The position numbers were made by a program, and so were the translations under genes. The notes beneath the pieces were generated by a model, which saw only the letters and a program-made list of their open reading frames with translations, searched no databases and had not been told where the DNA came from. Below are positions 1-9,675 of a DNA stretch of 64,000 nucleotides, piece after piece. Source of the stretch: Nocardia carnea (GTDB taxonomy: Bacteria > Actinomycetota > Actinomycetes > Mycobacteriales > Mycobacteriaceae); the NCBI RefSeq assembly GCF_029868325.1, contig NZ_JARWNW010000241.1, forward strand, positions 18,622-82,621, written 5' to 3'. Position 1 is the first letter of the stretch, and the number at the start of each line of letters is the position of its first letter.

Positions 1-1916
1 GCGACCGGTTCGTGCTGTCGTGCGGCCATTCCAGCCTCACCCTCTACATCCAGCTGTACCTGGCGGGTTTCGGGCTGGAACTCGACGATCTGAAGAATCT
101 GCGCAAATGGGGTTCGCTGACGCCGGGACATCCGGAATACCGGCACACCAAGGGCGTCGAGATCACCACCGGTCCGCTGGGCCAGGGGCTGGCGTCGGCG
201 GTGGGGATGGCGATGGCGGCCCGCCGTGAGCGCGGCCTGTTCGATCCGGAGGCCGCGACCGGCGCTAGCCCGTTCGACCATCACATCTACGTGATCGCCT
301 CCGACGGCGATATGGAGGAGGGCGTCACATCCGAGGCCTCCTCGATCGCGGGCACCCAGCAGCTGGGGAACCTGGTGGTGATCTACGACGACAACAAGAT
401 CTCCATCGAGGACGACACCACCATCGCTTTCACCGAGGATGTGGCGGCCCGCTACGCGGCGTACGGCTGGCATGTCGAGGTGGTCGAGGGCGGCGAGGAT
501 GTCGTCGCGATCGAGGCGGCGCTGGCCGCGGCGAAGGCCGAGACCGGTAAGCCGTCGCTGATCCTGCTGCGCACCATCATCGGATATCCCGCGCCGAACA
601 AGATGAACACCGGCGCGGCGCACGGTGCGGCGCTGGGCGCGGACGAGGTGGCCGCCGCCAAGCGCGCCCTGGGCTTCGATCCCGAGCAGACCTTCCAGGT
701 CGACGACGATGTCATCGCGCATACCCGCAAGGCCGCCGAACGCGGCGCGAAAGCGCATGCCGACTGGACCGTCGAATTCGACGCCTGGGCCCAGCGGGTG
801 CCGCAGGGCAAGGTGCTGTTCGACCGGCTGTTCAACGGTCAGCTGCCGGACGGCTGGACCGACGGCCTGCCCACCTGGGAGCCGGATGCCAAGGGCCTGG
901 CCACCCGGAAGGCTTCGGCCAAGGTGCTCGCCGCCGTCGGCCCGGTACTGCCGGAGCTGTGGGGCGGTTCGGCCGACCTCGCCGAATCCAACAACACCAC
1001 CATTCCGGAATCGATGAGCTTCGGTCCCGAATCCATCTCCACCGGAATGTGGAAGGCGAGCCCGTACGGCCGCACCCTGCACTTCGGTGTCCGCGAGCAC
1101 GCGATGGGGTCGATCCTCAACGGTATCGCCCTGCACGGGCCCACCCGCCCCTACGGCGGCACCTTCCTGGTGTTCAGCGACTACATGCGCCCCGCGGTAC
1201 GGCTGGCCGCGCTCATGCGGGTACCGGTGACCTACGTCTGGACCCACGATTCCATCGGTCTCGGCGAGGACGGCCCCACCCACCAGCCGATCGAGCATCT
1301 GGCCGCGCTGCGCGCCATCCCCGGCCTGTCGGTGGTGCGCCCGGGTGACGCCAACGAAACCGCCTACGCCTGGCGCGCGGTGATCGAGAAGCACAGCGGT
1401 AAGCACAATTCGCCGTTCGTCTCCAGCGATGCCGTGGGCACCGGTGGCCCGGCCGCGCTGGCCCTGACCCGCCAGGACCTGCCGGTGCTCGAGGGCACCA
1501 GCCTCGACGGCGTGTCCAAGGGCGGTTACATCCTCGCGGAGGCCTCCACCGGCGTTCCGCAGGTGATTCTGATCGGCACGGGCTCCGAGCTCCAGCTCGC
1601 CGTGGCCGCGCGCACTACCCTGGAGGAGCAGGGCATCGGCACCCGGGTGGTCTCGATGCCGTGTGTGGAATGGTTCGACGCGCAGGACAAGGCCTATCGC
1701 GACGAGGTGCTGCCCCCGGCAGTGGCCGCCCGGGTCGTGGTCGAAGCCGGTATCGCCATGCCGTGGCACCGGTTCACCGGCGACGCGGGCGAGATCGTGT
1801 CGATCGAGCATTTCGGCGCCTCGGCCGATTACAAGACCTTGTTCCGCGAGTTCGGCTTCACGCCGGAGGCTGTCGTGGCCGCTGCACAGCGCACGCTCGA
1901 CAATGTGAAGGGATAA
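1..1916 (+). CDS. tkt: Transketolase (5' end outside window)
   Basis: Thiamine-diphosphate enzyme of the cytoplasmic non-oxidative pentose-phosphate pathway; it moves two-carbon ketol units between sugar phosphates. The frame is open from the window edge (residues DRF precede the first GTG at 12), so roughly the first 60-70 residues of a ~700-residue protein are missing. Visible landmarks, counted from position 12: SCGHSS near 3-8, the TPP/metal motif SDGDMEEG near 97-104 with YDDNKISIE near 125-133, and the catalytic-glutamate region FGVREHAMG near 358-366. The typical C-terminal domain follows. It stops 6 bp before tal, so it heads a tkt-tal-zwf-opcA-pgl operon. Identification is secure. 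Confidence 0.97.
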   Translation, partial: DRFVLSCGHSSLTLYIQLYLAGFGLELDDLKNLRKWGSLTPGHPEYRHTKGVEITTGPLGQGLASAVGMAMAARRERGLFDPEAATGASPFDHHIYVIASDGDMEEGVTSEASSIAGTQQLGNLVVIYDDNKISIEDDTTIAFTEDVAARYAAYGWHVEVVEGGEDVVAIEAALAAAKAETGKPSLILLRTIIGYPAPNKMNTGAAHGAALGADEVAAAKRALGFDPEQTFQVDDDVIAHTRKAAERGAKAHADWTVEFDAWAQRVPQGKVLFDRLFNGQLPDGWTDGLPTWEPDAKGLATRKASAKVLAAVGPVLPELWGGSADLAESNNTTIPESMSFGPESISTGMWKASPYGRTLHFGVREHAMGSILNGIALHGPTRPYGGTFLVFSDYMRPAVRLAALMRVPVTYVWTHDSIGLGEDGPTHQPIEHLAALRAIPGLSVVRPGDANETAYAWRAVIEKHSGKHNSPFVSSDAVGTGGPAALALTRQDLPVLEGTSLDGVSKGGYILAEASTGVPQVILIGTGSELQLAVAARTTLEEQGIGTRVVSMPCVEWFDAQDKAYRDEVLPPAVAARVVVEAGIAMPWHRFTGDAGEIVSIEHFGASADYKTLFREFGFTPEAVVAAAQRTLDNVKG

Positions 1917-1922
1917 GGGTTC

Positions 1923-3056
1923 ATGGCACAGAACGAGAACGTCGCCGCCCTGGCCGCGGCCGGGGTGTCGGTGTGGCTGGACGATCTGTCACGCGACCGG
2001 ATCAACTCCGGCAACCTCGCCGAACTGATCGCCACCCGCGGGGTCGTCGGGGTCACCACCAACCCGACCATCTTCCAGGGTGCCCTCAGCAAGGGACACG
2101 CCTACGACGAGCAGGTCCGGGCGCTGGCCGCCCGGGGCGCCGATACCGACGCCGCCGTCCGCACCATCACCACCGACGATGTCCGCGCGGCCTGCGATGT
2201 GCTGGCCCCGGTCTTCGAGCAGACCGGCGGCGTGGACGGGCGGGTCTCCCTCGAGGTCGATCCGCGGCTGGCCTTCGACGCCGACAAAACGGTGGCCCAG
2301 GCGGTCGAACTGTGGAAGATCGTCGACCGGCCCAACCTGTTCATCAAGATCCCGGCCACCGAGGCCGGCCTGCCGGCCATCACCGCGGTCCTCGAGGAAG
2401 GCATCAGCGTCAACGTGACCCTGATCTTCTCGGTGCAGCGGTACCGCTCGGTGATGGGCGCCTATCTGGACGGGCTGCGTAAGGCCCGGGTCGCGGGGCA
2501 CGATCTGGCCAAGATCCATTCGGTGGCTTCGTTCTTCGTCTCCCGGGTGGATACCGAGATCGATAAGCGGCTCGAGGCAATCGGTACGCCCGAGGCCCTG
2601 GCGCTACGCGGTAAGGCGGGCGTGGCCAACGCCCGGCTGGCCTACGCCGAATACCTGGATGTGTTCGGTTCCGCGGGTGACCACGCCTCGACCTACAACC
2701 ATCTGGCCTCCGCCGGCGCGAACCGGCAGCGGCCGCTGTGGGCGTCGACCGGGGTGAAGAACCCCGAGTACCCCGACACCATGTACGTCACCGAACTGGT
2801 CGCCACGAATACGGTGAACACGCTGCCGGAGAAGACGCTCGAGGCCGTCGCCGATCACGGTCGGGTCCGCGGCGACACCGTCTCCGGGACCGCCGACGAG
2901 GCTGCCGGGGTATTCGAGCAGCTCCGCGAGGTGGGCATCGATCTCGACGATGTGTTCGCGGTCCTCGAACGCGAGGGCGTGGACAAATTCGAGAAGTCCT
3001 GGCAGGAACTGCTGGACGCCACCACAGCCGAACTGGCCGCCGCAGGAGGTAACTGA
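1923..3056 (+). CDS. tal: Transaldolase
   Basis: Transfers a dihydroxyacetone unit between sedoheptulose-7-P and glyceraldehyde-3-P in the cytoplasm. The 377-residue length matches the long actinobacterial TalB-type proteins (about 370). GVTTNPTIF lies at residues 43-51, and the Schiff-base lysine is K142 in [12 protein letters not shown]. The ATG at 1923 lies 6 bp after the tkt stop, and the next gene begins 5 bp after this stop, so the gene is clearly co-transcribed. Nothing looks broken. Confidence 0.97.
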   Translation: MAQNENVAALAAAGVSVWLDDLSRDRINSGNLAELIATRGVVGVTTNPTIFQGALSKGHAYDEQVRALAARGADTDAAVRTITTDDVRAACDVLAPVFEQTGGVDGRVSLEVDPRLAFDADKTVAQAVELWKIVDRPNLFIKIPATEAGLPAITAVLEEGISVNVTLIFSVQRYRSVMGAYLDGLRKARVAGHDLAKIHSVASFFVSRVDTEIDKRLEAIGTPEALALRGKAGVANARLAYAEYLDVFGSAGDHASTYNHLASAGANRQRPLWASTGVKNPEYPDTMYVTELVATNTVNTLPEKTLEAVADHGRVRGDTVSGTADEAAGVFEQLREVGIDLDDVFAVLEREGVDKFEKSWQELLDATTAELAAAGGN

Positions 3057-3061
3057 CCCCG

Positions 3062-4636
3062 ATGGCCGGCGCTCCGGAGAGCACAGGGACGGCATCCGGC
3101 ACCCCGTGGCGTAATCCGCTGCGGGACAGCCGGGACAAACGGATACCGCGGATCGCGGGCCCGTGCAGCATGGTGATCTTCGGCGTCACCGGAGATCTCT
3201 CCCGGCGCAAACTCATGCCGGCCATCTACGACCTCGCGAACCGGGGGCTGCTGCCCCCGGGGTTCGCGCTGGTCGGTTTTGCACGCCGCGAGATGTCGGA
3301 CCGGGATTTCGGCGATATCGTGCACGATGCGGTGCGCGCGCATTCGCGCACCCCGTTCCGCCAGGAGGTCTGGGATCATCTGGCGGAAGGGTTCCGCTTC
3401 GTGCAGGGCACCTTCGAAGACGACGCTGCCTTCGCGACACTCGCCGATACCCTGGCCCGGCTCGATGCCGAACGGGGTACTGGCGGCAATCACGCCTTCT
3501 ACCTGTCGATCCCGCCCGATTCGTTCCCGGTCGTACTCGACCAGCTGCACCGGCACCGGCTCACCAGCCGGCATTCCGAGCAGGGCCCGGCGCCGTGGCG
3601 GCGGGTGGTGATCGAGAAACCGTTCGGGCACGATCTCGACAGCGCCCGCGAACTCAACGCCCTGGTGAACCGAGTGTTCCCCGAGGAAACCGTCTTCCGG
3701 ATCGACCACTATCTCGGTAAGGAGACGGTGCAGAACATCCTGGCGTTGCGTTTCGCGAACCAGCTGTTCGATCCGATCTGGAACGCCAACTACGTCGACC
3801 ACGTGCAGATCACCATGGCCGAAGATATCGGCCTCGGCGGCCGCGCCGGCTACTACGACGGCATCGGCGCCGCCCGCGATGTGATCCAGAACCATCTGCT
3901 GCAACTGCTCGCGCTCACCGCCATGGAGGAGCCGATCAGCTTCGAACCCCGGCAGCTGCAGATGGAGAAGATCAAGGTTCTTTCCGCCACGAAGCTCGTG
4001 GAACCACTCGACGAAACCACCGCCCGCGGCCAGTACGCGGCCGGCTGGCAGGGCGGGCAGGAAGTGGTGGGGTTGCTGGACGAGGAAGGTTTCGACCCGC
4101 AGTCGCGCACCGAAACCTATGCCGCGCTGACCCTCGAGGTCGATACCCGGCGCTGGGCCGGGGTCCCGTTCTATCTGCGGACCGGTAAACGCCTGGGCCG
4201 GCGGGTCACCGAGATCGCGGTGGTGTTCAAACGCGCCCCGCACCTGCCGTTCGACCAGACGATGACCGAGGAACTCGGCGAGAACGCACTCGTCATCCGC
4301 GTGCAGCCGGACGAGGGCATCACCATGCGCTTCGGTTCGAAGGTGCCCGGATCGTCCATGGAAGTACGCGATGTGAACATGGATTTCAGCTACGGCGAAT
4401 CGTTCACCGAATCCTCCCCGGAAGCCTACGAACGTCTCATCCTCGACGTCCTGCTCGGTGAACCCTCCCTTTTCCCGGTCAATGCGGAGGTTGAATTGTC
4501 CTGGCGCATCCTCGATCCCGTGCTCGCCCATTGGGCAGCCGACGGGAAGCCCGAACAGTACGAGGCCGGGACCTGGGGCCCGGATTCCGCCGCCGAGATG
4601 CTGGCCCGCACGGGCCGGGAATGGCGGCGGCCGTGA
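3062..4636 (+). CDS. zwf: Glucose-6-phosphate 1-dehydrogenase
   Basis: Oxidises glucose-6-P to 6-phosphogluconolactone with reduction of NADP+, the entry step of the oxidative pentose-phosphate pathway. The 524-residue protein has the nucleotide-binding motif GVTGDLSRRK at 41-50 and the active-site signature RIDHYLGK at 213-220, both intact. A short variable N-terminus of about 33 residues precedes the Rossmann fold, as in mycobacterial Zwf2. The TGA stop overlaps the preferred opcA GTG start (GTGA at 4633-4636), which suggests translational coupling of the enzyme and its partner OpcA. Confidence 0.97.
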   Translation: MAGAPESTGTASGTPWRNPLRDSRDKRIPRIAGPCSMVIFGVTGDLSRRKLMPAIYDLANRGLLPPGFALVGFARREMSDRDFGDIVHDAVRAHSRTPFRQEVWDHLAEGFRFVQGTFEDDAAFATLADTLARLDAERGTGGNHAFYLSIPPDSFPVVLDQLHRHRLTSRHSEQGPAPWRRVVIEKPFGHDLDSARELNALVNRVFPEETVFRIDHYLGKETVQNILALRFANQLFDPIWNANYVDHVQITMAEDIGLGGRAGYYDGIGAARDVIQNHLLQLLALTAMEEPISFEPRQLQMEKIKVLSATKLVEPLDETTARGQYAAGWQGGQEVVGLLDEEGFDPQSRTETYAALTLEVDTRRWAGVPFYLRTGKRLGRRVTEIAVVFKRAPHLPFDQTMTEELGENALVIRVQPDEGITMRFGSKVPGSSMEVRDVNMDFSYGESFTESSPEAYERLILDVLLGEPSLFPVNAEVELSWRILDPVLAHWAADGKPEQYEAGTWGPDSAAEMLARTGREWRRP

Positions 4637-5550
4637 TCATCGATATCCCCGACACCACCACCGGCGCCGTCACCAAACGGCTGGTCCAGCTGCGTGAGAG
4701 CAATGGCGTGATCACCATGGGCCGGGTGCTGACCCTGGTCGTGTGCACGCTGGACAGTTCCGAAGCCGAAGGCGCCATCGACGCCGCCAACGACGCCAGC
4801 CGCGAACACCCCTGCCGGGTGGTCGTACTCGCCCGCGGGGACCGCTCGGCCGAAACCCGGCTGGACGCGCAGATCCGGGTCGGCGGGGATGCCGGTGCCG
4901 CGGAGGTGATCGTGCTGCGCTTGCAGGGGCAGCTGGTGAACCACGAAAGCAGCGTGGTGATCCCGTTCCTGCTGCCCGATACCCCCGTGGTGGCCTGGTG
5001 GCCGCGGGGCGCACCGGAATTCCCGTCGAAGGATTCGGTGGGCCGCCTGGCGGCGCGCCGGATCACCGACGCCACCTTCGCGCGCGACCCGCAGGCCACC
5101 ATCAAGAAACGCCACGGTTCCTACGCCCCCGGCGATTCCGATCTCGCGTGGAGCCGGATCACCTACTGGCGGGCCCTGCTGGCGGCCGCGATGGACGAGG
5201 CCCCGCACGAACCGGTGCAATCGGTGACGGTCTCCGGACTGCGTGAAGAACCCGCGCTGGATATGCTCGCCGGCTGGCTCGCCCGGCGACTCGACTGTCC
5301 GGTGTACCGGAAAACCGGAGATCTGGTGGTCGAACTGCATCGCCCGACGGTGTCGATCGCCATCGCCCGCCCGCAGACCGGGGTCACCGCGACACTCACC
5401 CGCACCGGCGAACCCGAACAGCGAATTGCGCTGGCCCGCCGCGAGACCCGCGATTGCCTCGCCGAGGAACTGCGCCGTCTGGACGCCGACGAAATCTACG
5501 CCGAAGCCCTCGCCGGAATCGAAAGGGTGACCTATGACCACCAGCCGTGA
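4633..5550 (+). CDS. opcA: Glucose-6-phosphate dehydrogenase assembly protein OpcA
   Basis: OpcA is needed for assembly or activation of G6PDH and in actinobacteria always accompanies zwf. I place the start at GTG 4633, giving IIDIPDTTTGAV at the N-terminus as in homologues (305 residues), and forming a GTGA overlap with the zwf stop. ATG 4621 is an in-frame alternative that adds MAAA. The family motif TPVVAWWPRGAPEFPSKD, a Trp-rich stretch, is present near residue 116. The 3' end overlaps pgl by 17 bp. Confidence 0.95.
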   Translation: MIIDIPDTTTGAVTKRLVQLRESNGVITMGRVLTLVVCTLDSSEAEGAIDAANDASREHPCRVVVLARGDRSAETRLDAQIRVGGDAGAAEVIVLRLQGQLVNHESSVVIPFLLPDTPVVAWWPRGAPEFPSKDSVGRLAARRITDATFARDPQATIKKRHGSYAPGDSDLAWSRITYWRALLAAAMDEAPHEPVQSVTVSGLREEPALDMLAGWLARRLDCPVYRKTGDLVVELHRPTVSIAIARPQTGVTATLTRTGEPEQRIALARRETRDCLAEELRRLDADEIYAEALAGIERVTYDHQP

Positions 5551-6289
5551 CGCCGCCCCCGCCGCCACCGTGGATGTGCATCCCGACAGCGACGCCCTGA
5601 CCACCGCCGCCGCCAGGCGTTTCGTCGAGGTCCTCGTGGCGGCGCAGGCCGAACGCGGCACCGCATCGGTGGTGCTGACCGGCGGCGGTACCGGTATCAC
5701 CCTGCTCGAGAAGGTTCGCGCCCAACCGGGCGAACTGGACTGGTCGAAACTCGATATCTTCTGGGGCGACGAACGTTTCGTCCCCGCGGGCGACCCCGAA
5801 CGCAACGAACTACAGGCCCACCGGGCACTGCTCGACCACGTCCCCGTCGACCCCGCCCGCGTCCACACCGTGGCCACCTCCGACGGCGAATACCCGGACC
5901 CGGTCGAAGCAGCCGCCGAGTACGCCACCGCGGTCCGCGCCCACCTCGCCGCCTCCGGCGGTTTCGACCTGCATCTGCTCGGCATGGGCCCGGACGGTCA
6001 TATCAATTCACTGTTCCCCGGGCACGCCGACACGATCGGCGAAGAGCGCGAGCCGGCCGTCGCGGTCACCGACTCCCCCAAACCACCCCCGGTCCGGGTC
6101 ACCCTGACCTATCCGGCGATCCGGCGGTCACGGCACGTGGTCCTGGTGGTGTCGGGCGCGAACAAGGCCGACCCCGTCGCCGCCGCGCTGAACGGCGCCG
6201 ACCCGCTCGAGATCCCCGCCGCGGGCGCCCACGGCACCGAATCCACCACCTGGATCCTCGACAAGGACGCGGCTGCCGCGATCCGCTGA
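5534..6289 (+). CDS. pgl: 6-phosphogluconolactonase
   Basis: Hydrolyses 6-phosphogluconolactone to 6-phosphogluconate (DevB/Pgl family, glucosamine-6-P isomerase fold), downstream of Zwf in the same pathway. The 251-residue length is normal. Visible motifs are LTGGGTG (phosphate-loop region), IFWGDERFVP and LLGMGPDGHINSLFPGH. The start ATG at 5534 lies inside the end of opcA, so this last gene of the operon is probably translationally coupled. No convincing terminator was found right behind it. Confidence 0.96.
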   Translation: MTTSRDAAPAATVDVHPDSDALTTAAARRFVEVLVAAQAERGTASVVLTGGGTGITLLEKVRAQPGELDWSKLDIFWGDERFVPAGDPERNELQAHRALLDHVPVDPARVHTVATSDGEYPDPVEAAAEYATAVRAHLAASGGFDLHLLGMGPDGHINSLFPGHADTIGEEREPAVAVTDSPKPPPVRVTLTYPAIRRSRHVVLVVSGANKADPVAAALNGADPLEIPAAGAHGTESTTWILDKDAAAAIR

Positions 6290-6599
6290 ACCAACCGATC
6301 GGGGGTGGCGGTGTTACGGCTCCACACCCGGAGGTTGCGGGACACCTGACCGGCATGCCACCTCGTCGGGCGGGAGCGCGGCGCCGGCACAGTATCGCTG
6401 CTGCGGAGCGAGCGGCGGTCGAGGTGGTCCGGTGGAGGCCGACTATCGGGCCGCACCCGACCACCGGCATGTGCTGATCACCGTCTGGGAAGCCTTCCTG
6501 CACCCACTGCGGCGGCGTGCGTCCGCTTCGCTCGAAGCACCGGTCCCGTTGCCCTCGAGCGGTCCGATCCTCGCAGGGGCCACTGGTCCCGGGGGTGCT
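6290..6599. other. Intergenic gap between pgl and monooxygenase
   Basis: About 310 bp between two convergent genes. Open frames exist on both strands, but none has a convincing ribosome-binding site, start or recognisable product. I see no copy of the palindromic repeat family found further on and no clear U-tailed terminator. It marks the junction between the conserved operon and the accessory region. Confidence 0.5.
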
Positions 6600-7814
6600 T
6601 CACGTGCGTGGGCAGGAGTAGGCGCCGAGGTCGATGTCGTTGGCGGCTTCCCGGATCGGCTGCATGATCTTTTCTAGCATTCTGTGTTTGCCCGGCAGGT
6701 AGGGCATGGCCCGCATCATCGCCAGTTGCATACCGGCTTGTAGACGGGTCGGGGGTACGAGTTTGTCGACTACGTCGCGGGCCAGCTGCTGGTTGCGGTG
6801 AACGAATGGCCGCATCTTTTGTTCGTATCGTGGCAGGGCGGTGTGATGTGCCCCTTGGGCGGCGGCGAGTTCGCCGGCCAGTATGTAGGCACCGACCAGG
6901 GCGAGGCTGGTGCCTTGGCCGGAGGCAGGGGACGGGCTGTAGGCGGCGTCGCCCACCAGCGACACTCGGTGATCGGACCATGTGGGCATGCTGATCTGGG
7001 CGAGGGTGTCGAAATAGAAGTCGGTGGCGTCCGGCATGGCGTGCAGCAGTGTCGGGATTTCCCATCCATGCCCGGCGAAGGCATGTGTCAGTGCCCGGAA
7101 CTGGGCAGGTGGGTCGTTGCGGCCGGGCTCGGGATCGGGGGCAGGGAAGAAGAATTGGGCGGTCGCGGCGGTATCGGGTTGCAGGCTGTAGACGTTGACG
7201 ATGCGGCCGGCCGAAGTGCACGCCATCTCCCAGCGGTCCAGGCCCATGTGGTTGGGCACGCCGAAGACCGCGACAGTGAGCCCGAGCCGGTGGGTGAACT
7301 GGGATTCGGGGCCGAATACGAGCTCACGGACACGCGAGTGCAGGCCGTCGGCGCCTACGACCAGGTCGAAGGTGCGAGGTGCTGCCTGTTCGAAGCCGAC
7401 ATACACTCCGGTGTCGTCCTGGTCGATGGATTCGACGGTATCGCCGAAGAGGTATTCCACCTGCCCGCGTGTTGCGCGGTGCAGGATTTCGGCCAGGTCG
7501 CCACGCAGTATCTCGAGGTCTTCGGGATCGCGGAATCCGATGAGGTCGGGGCCCAGGACGGCCATCGGCCGGCCGGTTCGGGTCAACCAGGTCCCGCCGC
7601 GGATATCGGTGGCCCGGCGGCGCACGGAGTCCCCGAGTCCCATCCGGTCGATGACCTCGACGGCGGCGCCGCGCACGTCGACCTTGTAGCCGCCCGGCCG
7701 GAGCGCGGGGGCGCGCTCCACGACAGTGACGTCGAAGCCGTACCGGTGAAGCCAGTACGCCAATGCCGGACCGGCGATGCTCGCTCCGGAGATAAGGATT
7801 TTGCTCATCGACAT
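6600..7814 (-). CDS. FAD-dependent aromatic-ring/tetracycline-type monooxygenase
   Basis: Group A flavin monooxygenase that would use NAD(P)H and O2 to hydroxylate a small substrate. The substrate cannot be read from sequence. In 404 residues it shows the N-terminal dinucleotide motif GASIAGPALAYWL (10-22), the second motif VGADGLHSRVR (153-163) and the FAD ribose motif LVGDAAYSPSPASGQG (286-301). Starts at ATG 7814 and 7808 are both possible; a GGGAG sits just upstream. It is divergent from a TetR-family gene, with a perfect palindrome in the gap, so it is probably the target of that repressor. TetX/MhpA-like proteins of this type often act on aromatic or antibiotic molecules. Confidence 0.88.
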   Translation of the reverse strand: MSMSKILISGASIAGPALAYWLHRYGFDVTVVERAPALRPGGYKVDVRGAAVEVIDRMGLGDSVRRRATDIRGGTWLTRTGRPMAVLGPDLIGFRDPEDLEILRGDLAEILHRATRGQVEYLFGDTVESIDQDDTGVYVGFEQAAPRTFDLVVGADGLHSRVRELVFGPESQFTHRLGLTVAVFGVPNHMGLDRWEMACTSAGRIVNVYSLQPDTAATAQFFFPAPDPEPGRNDPPAQFRALTHAFAGHGWEIPTLLHAMPDATDFYFDTLAQISMPTWSDHRVSLVGDAAYSPSPASGQGTSLALVGAYILAGELAAAQGAHHTALPRYEQKMRPFVHRNQQLARDVVDKLVPPTRLQAGMQLAMMRAMPYLPGKHRMLEKIMQPIREAANDIDLGAYSCPRT

Positions 7815-7874
7815 CTGACTCCCGCCGGTTCTCTGTCACCCTGCCCGAGCCGCGAAACGACTCCGCAGCGTAAC

Positions 7875-7896
7875 CCTCACACTTAATTGTGTGAGG
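7875..7896. promoter_or_regulatory. Palindromic operator between monooxygenase and TetR genes
   Basis: Perfect 8-nt arms CCTCACAC (7875-7882) and GTGTGAGG (7889-7896) are separated by the 6-nt spacer TTAATT. The site lies in the gap between the divergent starts at 7814 and 7961. Size and position are typical of a TetR-family operator, most simply that of the adjacent regulator. Binding is inferred. Confidence 0.6.
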
Positions 7897-7960
7897 CTCA
7901 AACTAATTTGCGTATGGTACACACAAAGTGGATGTCGGAGTCAACAACGAAAGGCCGGGC

Positions 7961-8689
7961 ATGAGCGATGACGAGTTGCCGGCGAGCATCGAAGCGGCGT
8001 GGGGTCTGCAGGTCCGGCCCGGACCGGGACGCAGGCCCGGGCTGAGCCTGGATCGGATCGTCGACGCCGCCGTGGACCTCGCAACCCGCGAGGGCTTGGC
8101 ATCGGTGTCGATGGTCCGGGTCTCCAAACAGCTCGATGTCTCGACGATGGCCCTGTACCGCTACGTCGGCGCCAAGGACGAACTACTGGACCTGATGCTG
8201 GACGCCGGTATCGGCCCACCCCCGGCTCCCGATGCGGAAACCGGCTGGCGGCAAGGCCTGTCCAGCTGGTCGTGGGCCTACCTGGCCGCACTGCGCCGAA
8301 ACCCCTGGATGCTGCACATCCCTATCACCGCACCGCCGATCACTCCCAACCAGATCGCCTGGCTCGAAGAGGGTCTCACTCGCCTGCGCGACCATGCGAT
8401 CGCCGAGAACGAGAAGGTGTCGGTGATCATGCTGCTGTCGGGCTTCGTCCGGAACTGGGCCGGCCTCACCCTCAGCTCGCACGCAGCCGACGACAAGCGT
8501 CCCCGAGTGGCCTACGGAACCGCTCTCGTCCGACTCGTCGACGAGAACCGTTTCCCGGCAATCAGTGCCGCCATCGCCGCCGGCGCCCTGGACGACAACT
8601 GGGACGATATCGACGCCGAATTCACCTTCGGACTCGGCCGGATCCTCGATGGGGTCGCCGCTCTGCGCAGTTCCCCGAAGCAAGACTAA
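7961..8689 (+). CDS. TetR/AcrR family transcriptional regulator (TetR_C_1 type)
   Basis: The N-terminal helix-turn-helix reads GLASVSMVRVSKQL followed by DVSTMALYRYVGAKDELL, a canonical TetR recognition helix. The long C-terminal ligand domain with LSSWSWAYLAALRRNPWMLH resembles the tetracycline-repressor C-terminal family. ATG 7961 is chosen because GAAAGG lies six bases upstream (242 residues); GTG 7928 is an in-frame alternative. It is divergent from the flavin monooxygenase and shares the palindrome at 7875-7896, so it probably represses that gene and itself. The ligand is unknown. Confidence 0.88.
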   Translation: MSDDELPASIEAAWGLQVRPGPGRRPGLSLDRIVDAAVDLATREGLASVSMVRVSKQLDVSTMALYRYVGAKDELLDLMLDAGIGPPPAPDAETGWRQGLSSWSWAYLAALRRNPWMLHIPITAPPITPNQIAWLEEGLTRLRDHAIAENEKVSVIMLLSGFVRNWAGLTLSSHAADDKRPRVAYGTALVRLVDENRFPAISAAIAAGALDDNWDDIDAEFTFGLGRILDGVAALRSSPKQD

Positions 8690-8693
8690 AACC

Positions 8694-9014
8694 CGCCGCC
8701 CGCCGTTCGCCCAGCGCTCGACGAAGCGGCAGCGATGTCGAATACAGGTAACCGACGGCCTGTTCGACCGTCCACACACGCTCGAATCGGTAAATCCGCC
8801 GATCAACACTGCGAAACTGCGACCGACGCAATATCTCCTCGCGAGTCAGGTGGTCTGCGTCGTCCGCACGACTGGACGACTGGACCGGTGCCGCGAAGTC
8901 CGGAGGGTGGTGAGCTATCTGAACATTTGTCGCGGTCCGCTGATCGCCTCCCGCTGCCCGGAGCTCGGCGGCGAACTGCGCGATCCGCCGAGCCCAGTCG
9001 ATCACCCAGGAGGA
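8694..9014 (-). pseudogene. Fragment of a class I methyltransferase gene (C-terminal half only)
   Basis: On the minus strand this stretch encodes SRADDADHLTREEILRRSQF, then RSVDRRIYRFERVWT and VGYLYSTSLP. It matches, nearly residue for residue, the middle and C-terminal part of the intact methyltransferase at 13992-14921 (ADDAGHLPHEEILGRSQF, VDRRVYEFERVWT, IGYLYSTSLP). The N-terminal SAM-binding half and the last ~80 residues are absent, and no start codon with a ribosome site fits. It is therefore a truncated paralogue or relic left by recombination. The plus-strand gene at 9020 takes its ribosome site from the edge of this relic. Confidence 0.8.
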
Positions 9015-9019
9015 AAAGA

Positions 9020-9400
9020 ATGTTCGCCCCACCCTCGATGCCGCCGAGCGCTCTCGCCCTCGTCGAGTCGGGACGGCTACCCGGGTCGTTGACCGAATAC
9101 TTCGATCCTGCCCATCAGTCATCGAACGATCCCGGCAAGTGGGAGGAAGTCGCCTGGAGTGTCAACCTTCAGCTCGACAACCCGGCACTCGATCCCGAGG
9201 TGCGCGGACCCCTGGCGCTTCTGGGCGCCTATGCCTTCATCGAAACCTGTGACTACGAGTTCCTGGAGCTGGTGAAGCGCTCGGAGCTGGCGATGAAGCT
9301 ACTCGATCGGGCCGAAGAGCATGGAATCGACGAAGAGGAGATCGCCCCCTTGTACAAGTGGGCCTACGACACATACGAGGCCGGCGCCGGCATCAGATGA
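9020..9400 (+). CDS. Hypothetical protein, 126 residues, acidic
   Basis: I do not recognise the family. The ATG at 9020 is preceded by AGGAGG seven bases upstream, a strong ribosome site, so translation is likely. The product is soluble, acidic and probably helical: a Pro-rich N-terminus, WEEVAWSVNLQLDN, YAFIETCDYEFLELVKRSE, then an Asp/Glu-rich tail. There is no signal peptide or membrane segment. It stands alone between the methyltransferase relic and the first palindromic repeat. Function cannot be inferred. Confidence 0.7.
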   Translation: MFAPPSMPPSALALVESGRLPGSLTEYFDPAHQSSNDPGKWEEVAWSVNLQLDNPALDPEVRGPLALLGAYAFIETCDYEFLELVKRSELAMKLLDRAEEHGIDEEEIAPLYKWAYDTYEAGAGIR

Positions 9401-9452
9401 AGAAACCCGGCGGACTCGCGCCGGGTGTCCGCCGCAGTGTCGCCCGGCGAGA

Positions 9453-9598
9453 TGTCCAAAATGGGTCAATGCCGATTATGGACACTACGACTTTTACGAC
9501 ACGTTTCTTGAACAGTTGCCGATTTTGATCGACCTGGGCTTTCGTGCGCCGAAGACCGTTTCGGTCGGACTGTTCAAGAAACGATCAGTTGTTGCACA
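9453..9598 (+). repeat. Composite palindromic repeat, copy 1 (divergent long form)
   Basis: The left block has half-sites TGTCCA (9453-9458) and TGGACA (9479-9484). The central hairpin has 15-bp arms (CGTTTCTTGAACAGT at 9502-9516 and its exact complement at 9569-9583). The right block 9571-9598 starts TGTTCAAGAAACGATC and ends GTTGTTGCACA. The right block aligns base for base with the right blocks of the four other copies. The middle is longer and different in sequence, giving 146 bp rather than about 103. Confidence 0.75.
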
Positions 9599-9675
9599 GC
9601 GCCGACAGACTGCACTGAGTGCCAGAACCTCTCCTCTTATCCGAGGAGGCCGCCCCTGGTGTCCAATAGATCAAG

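Noticed and set aside
2855..4531. 558-residue minus-strand open frame opposite tal and zwf
   Set aside because: It lies wholly antisense to two well-conserved genes, has low-complexity composition and no domain. High GC creates such frames.
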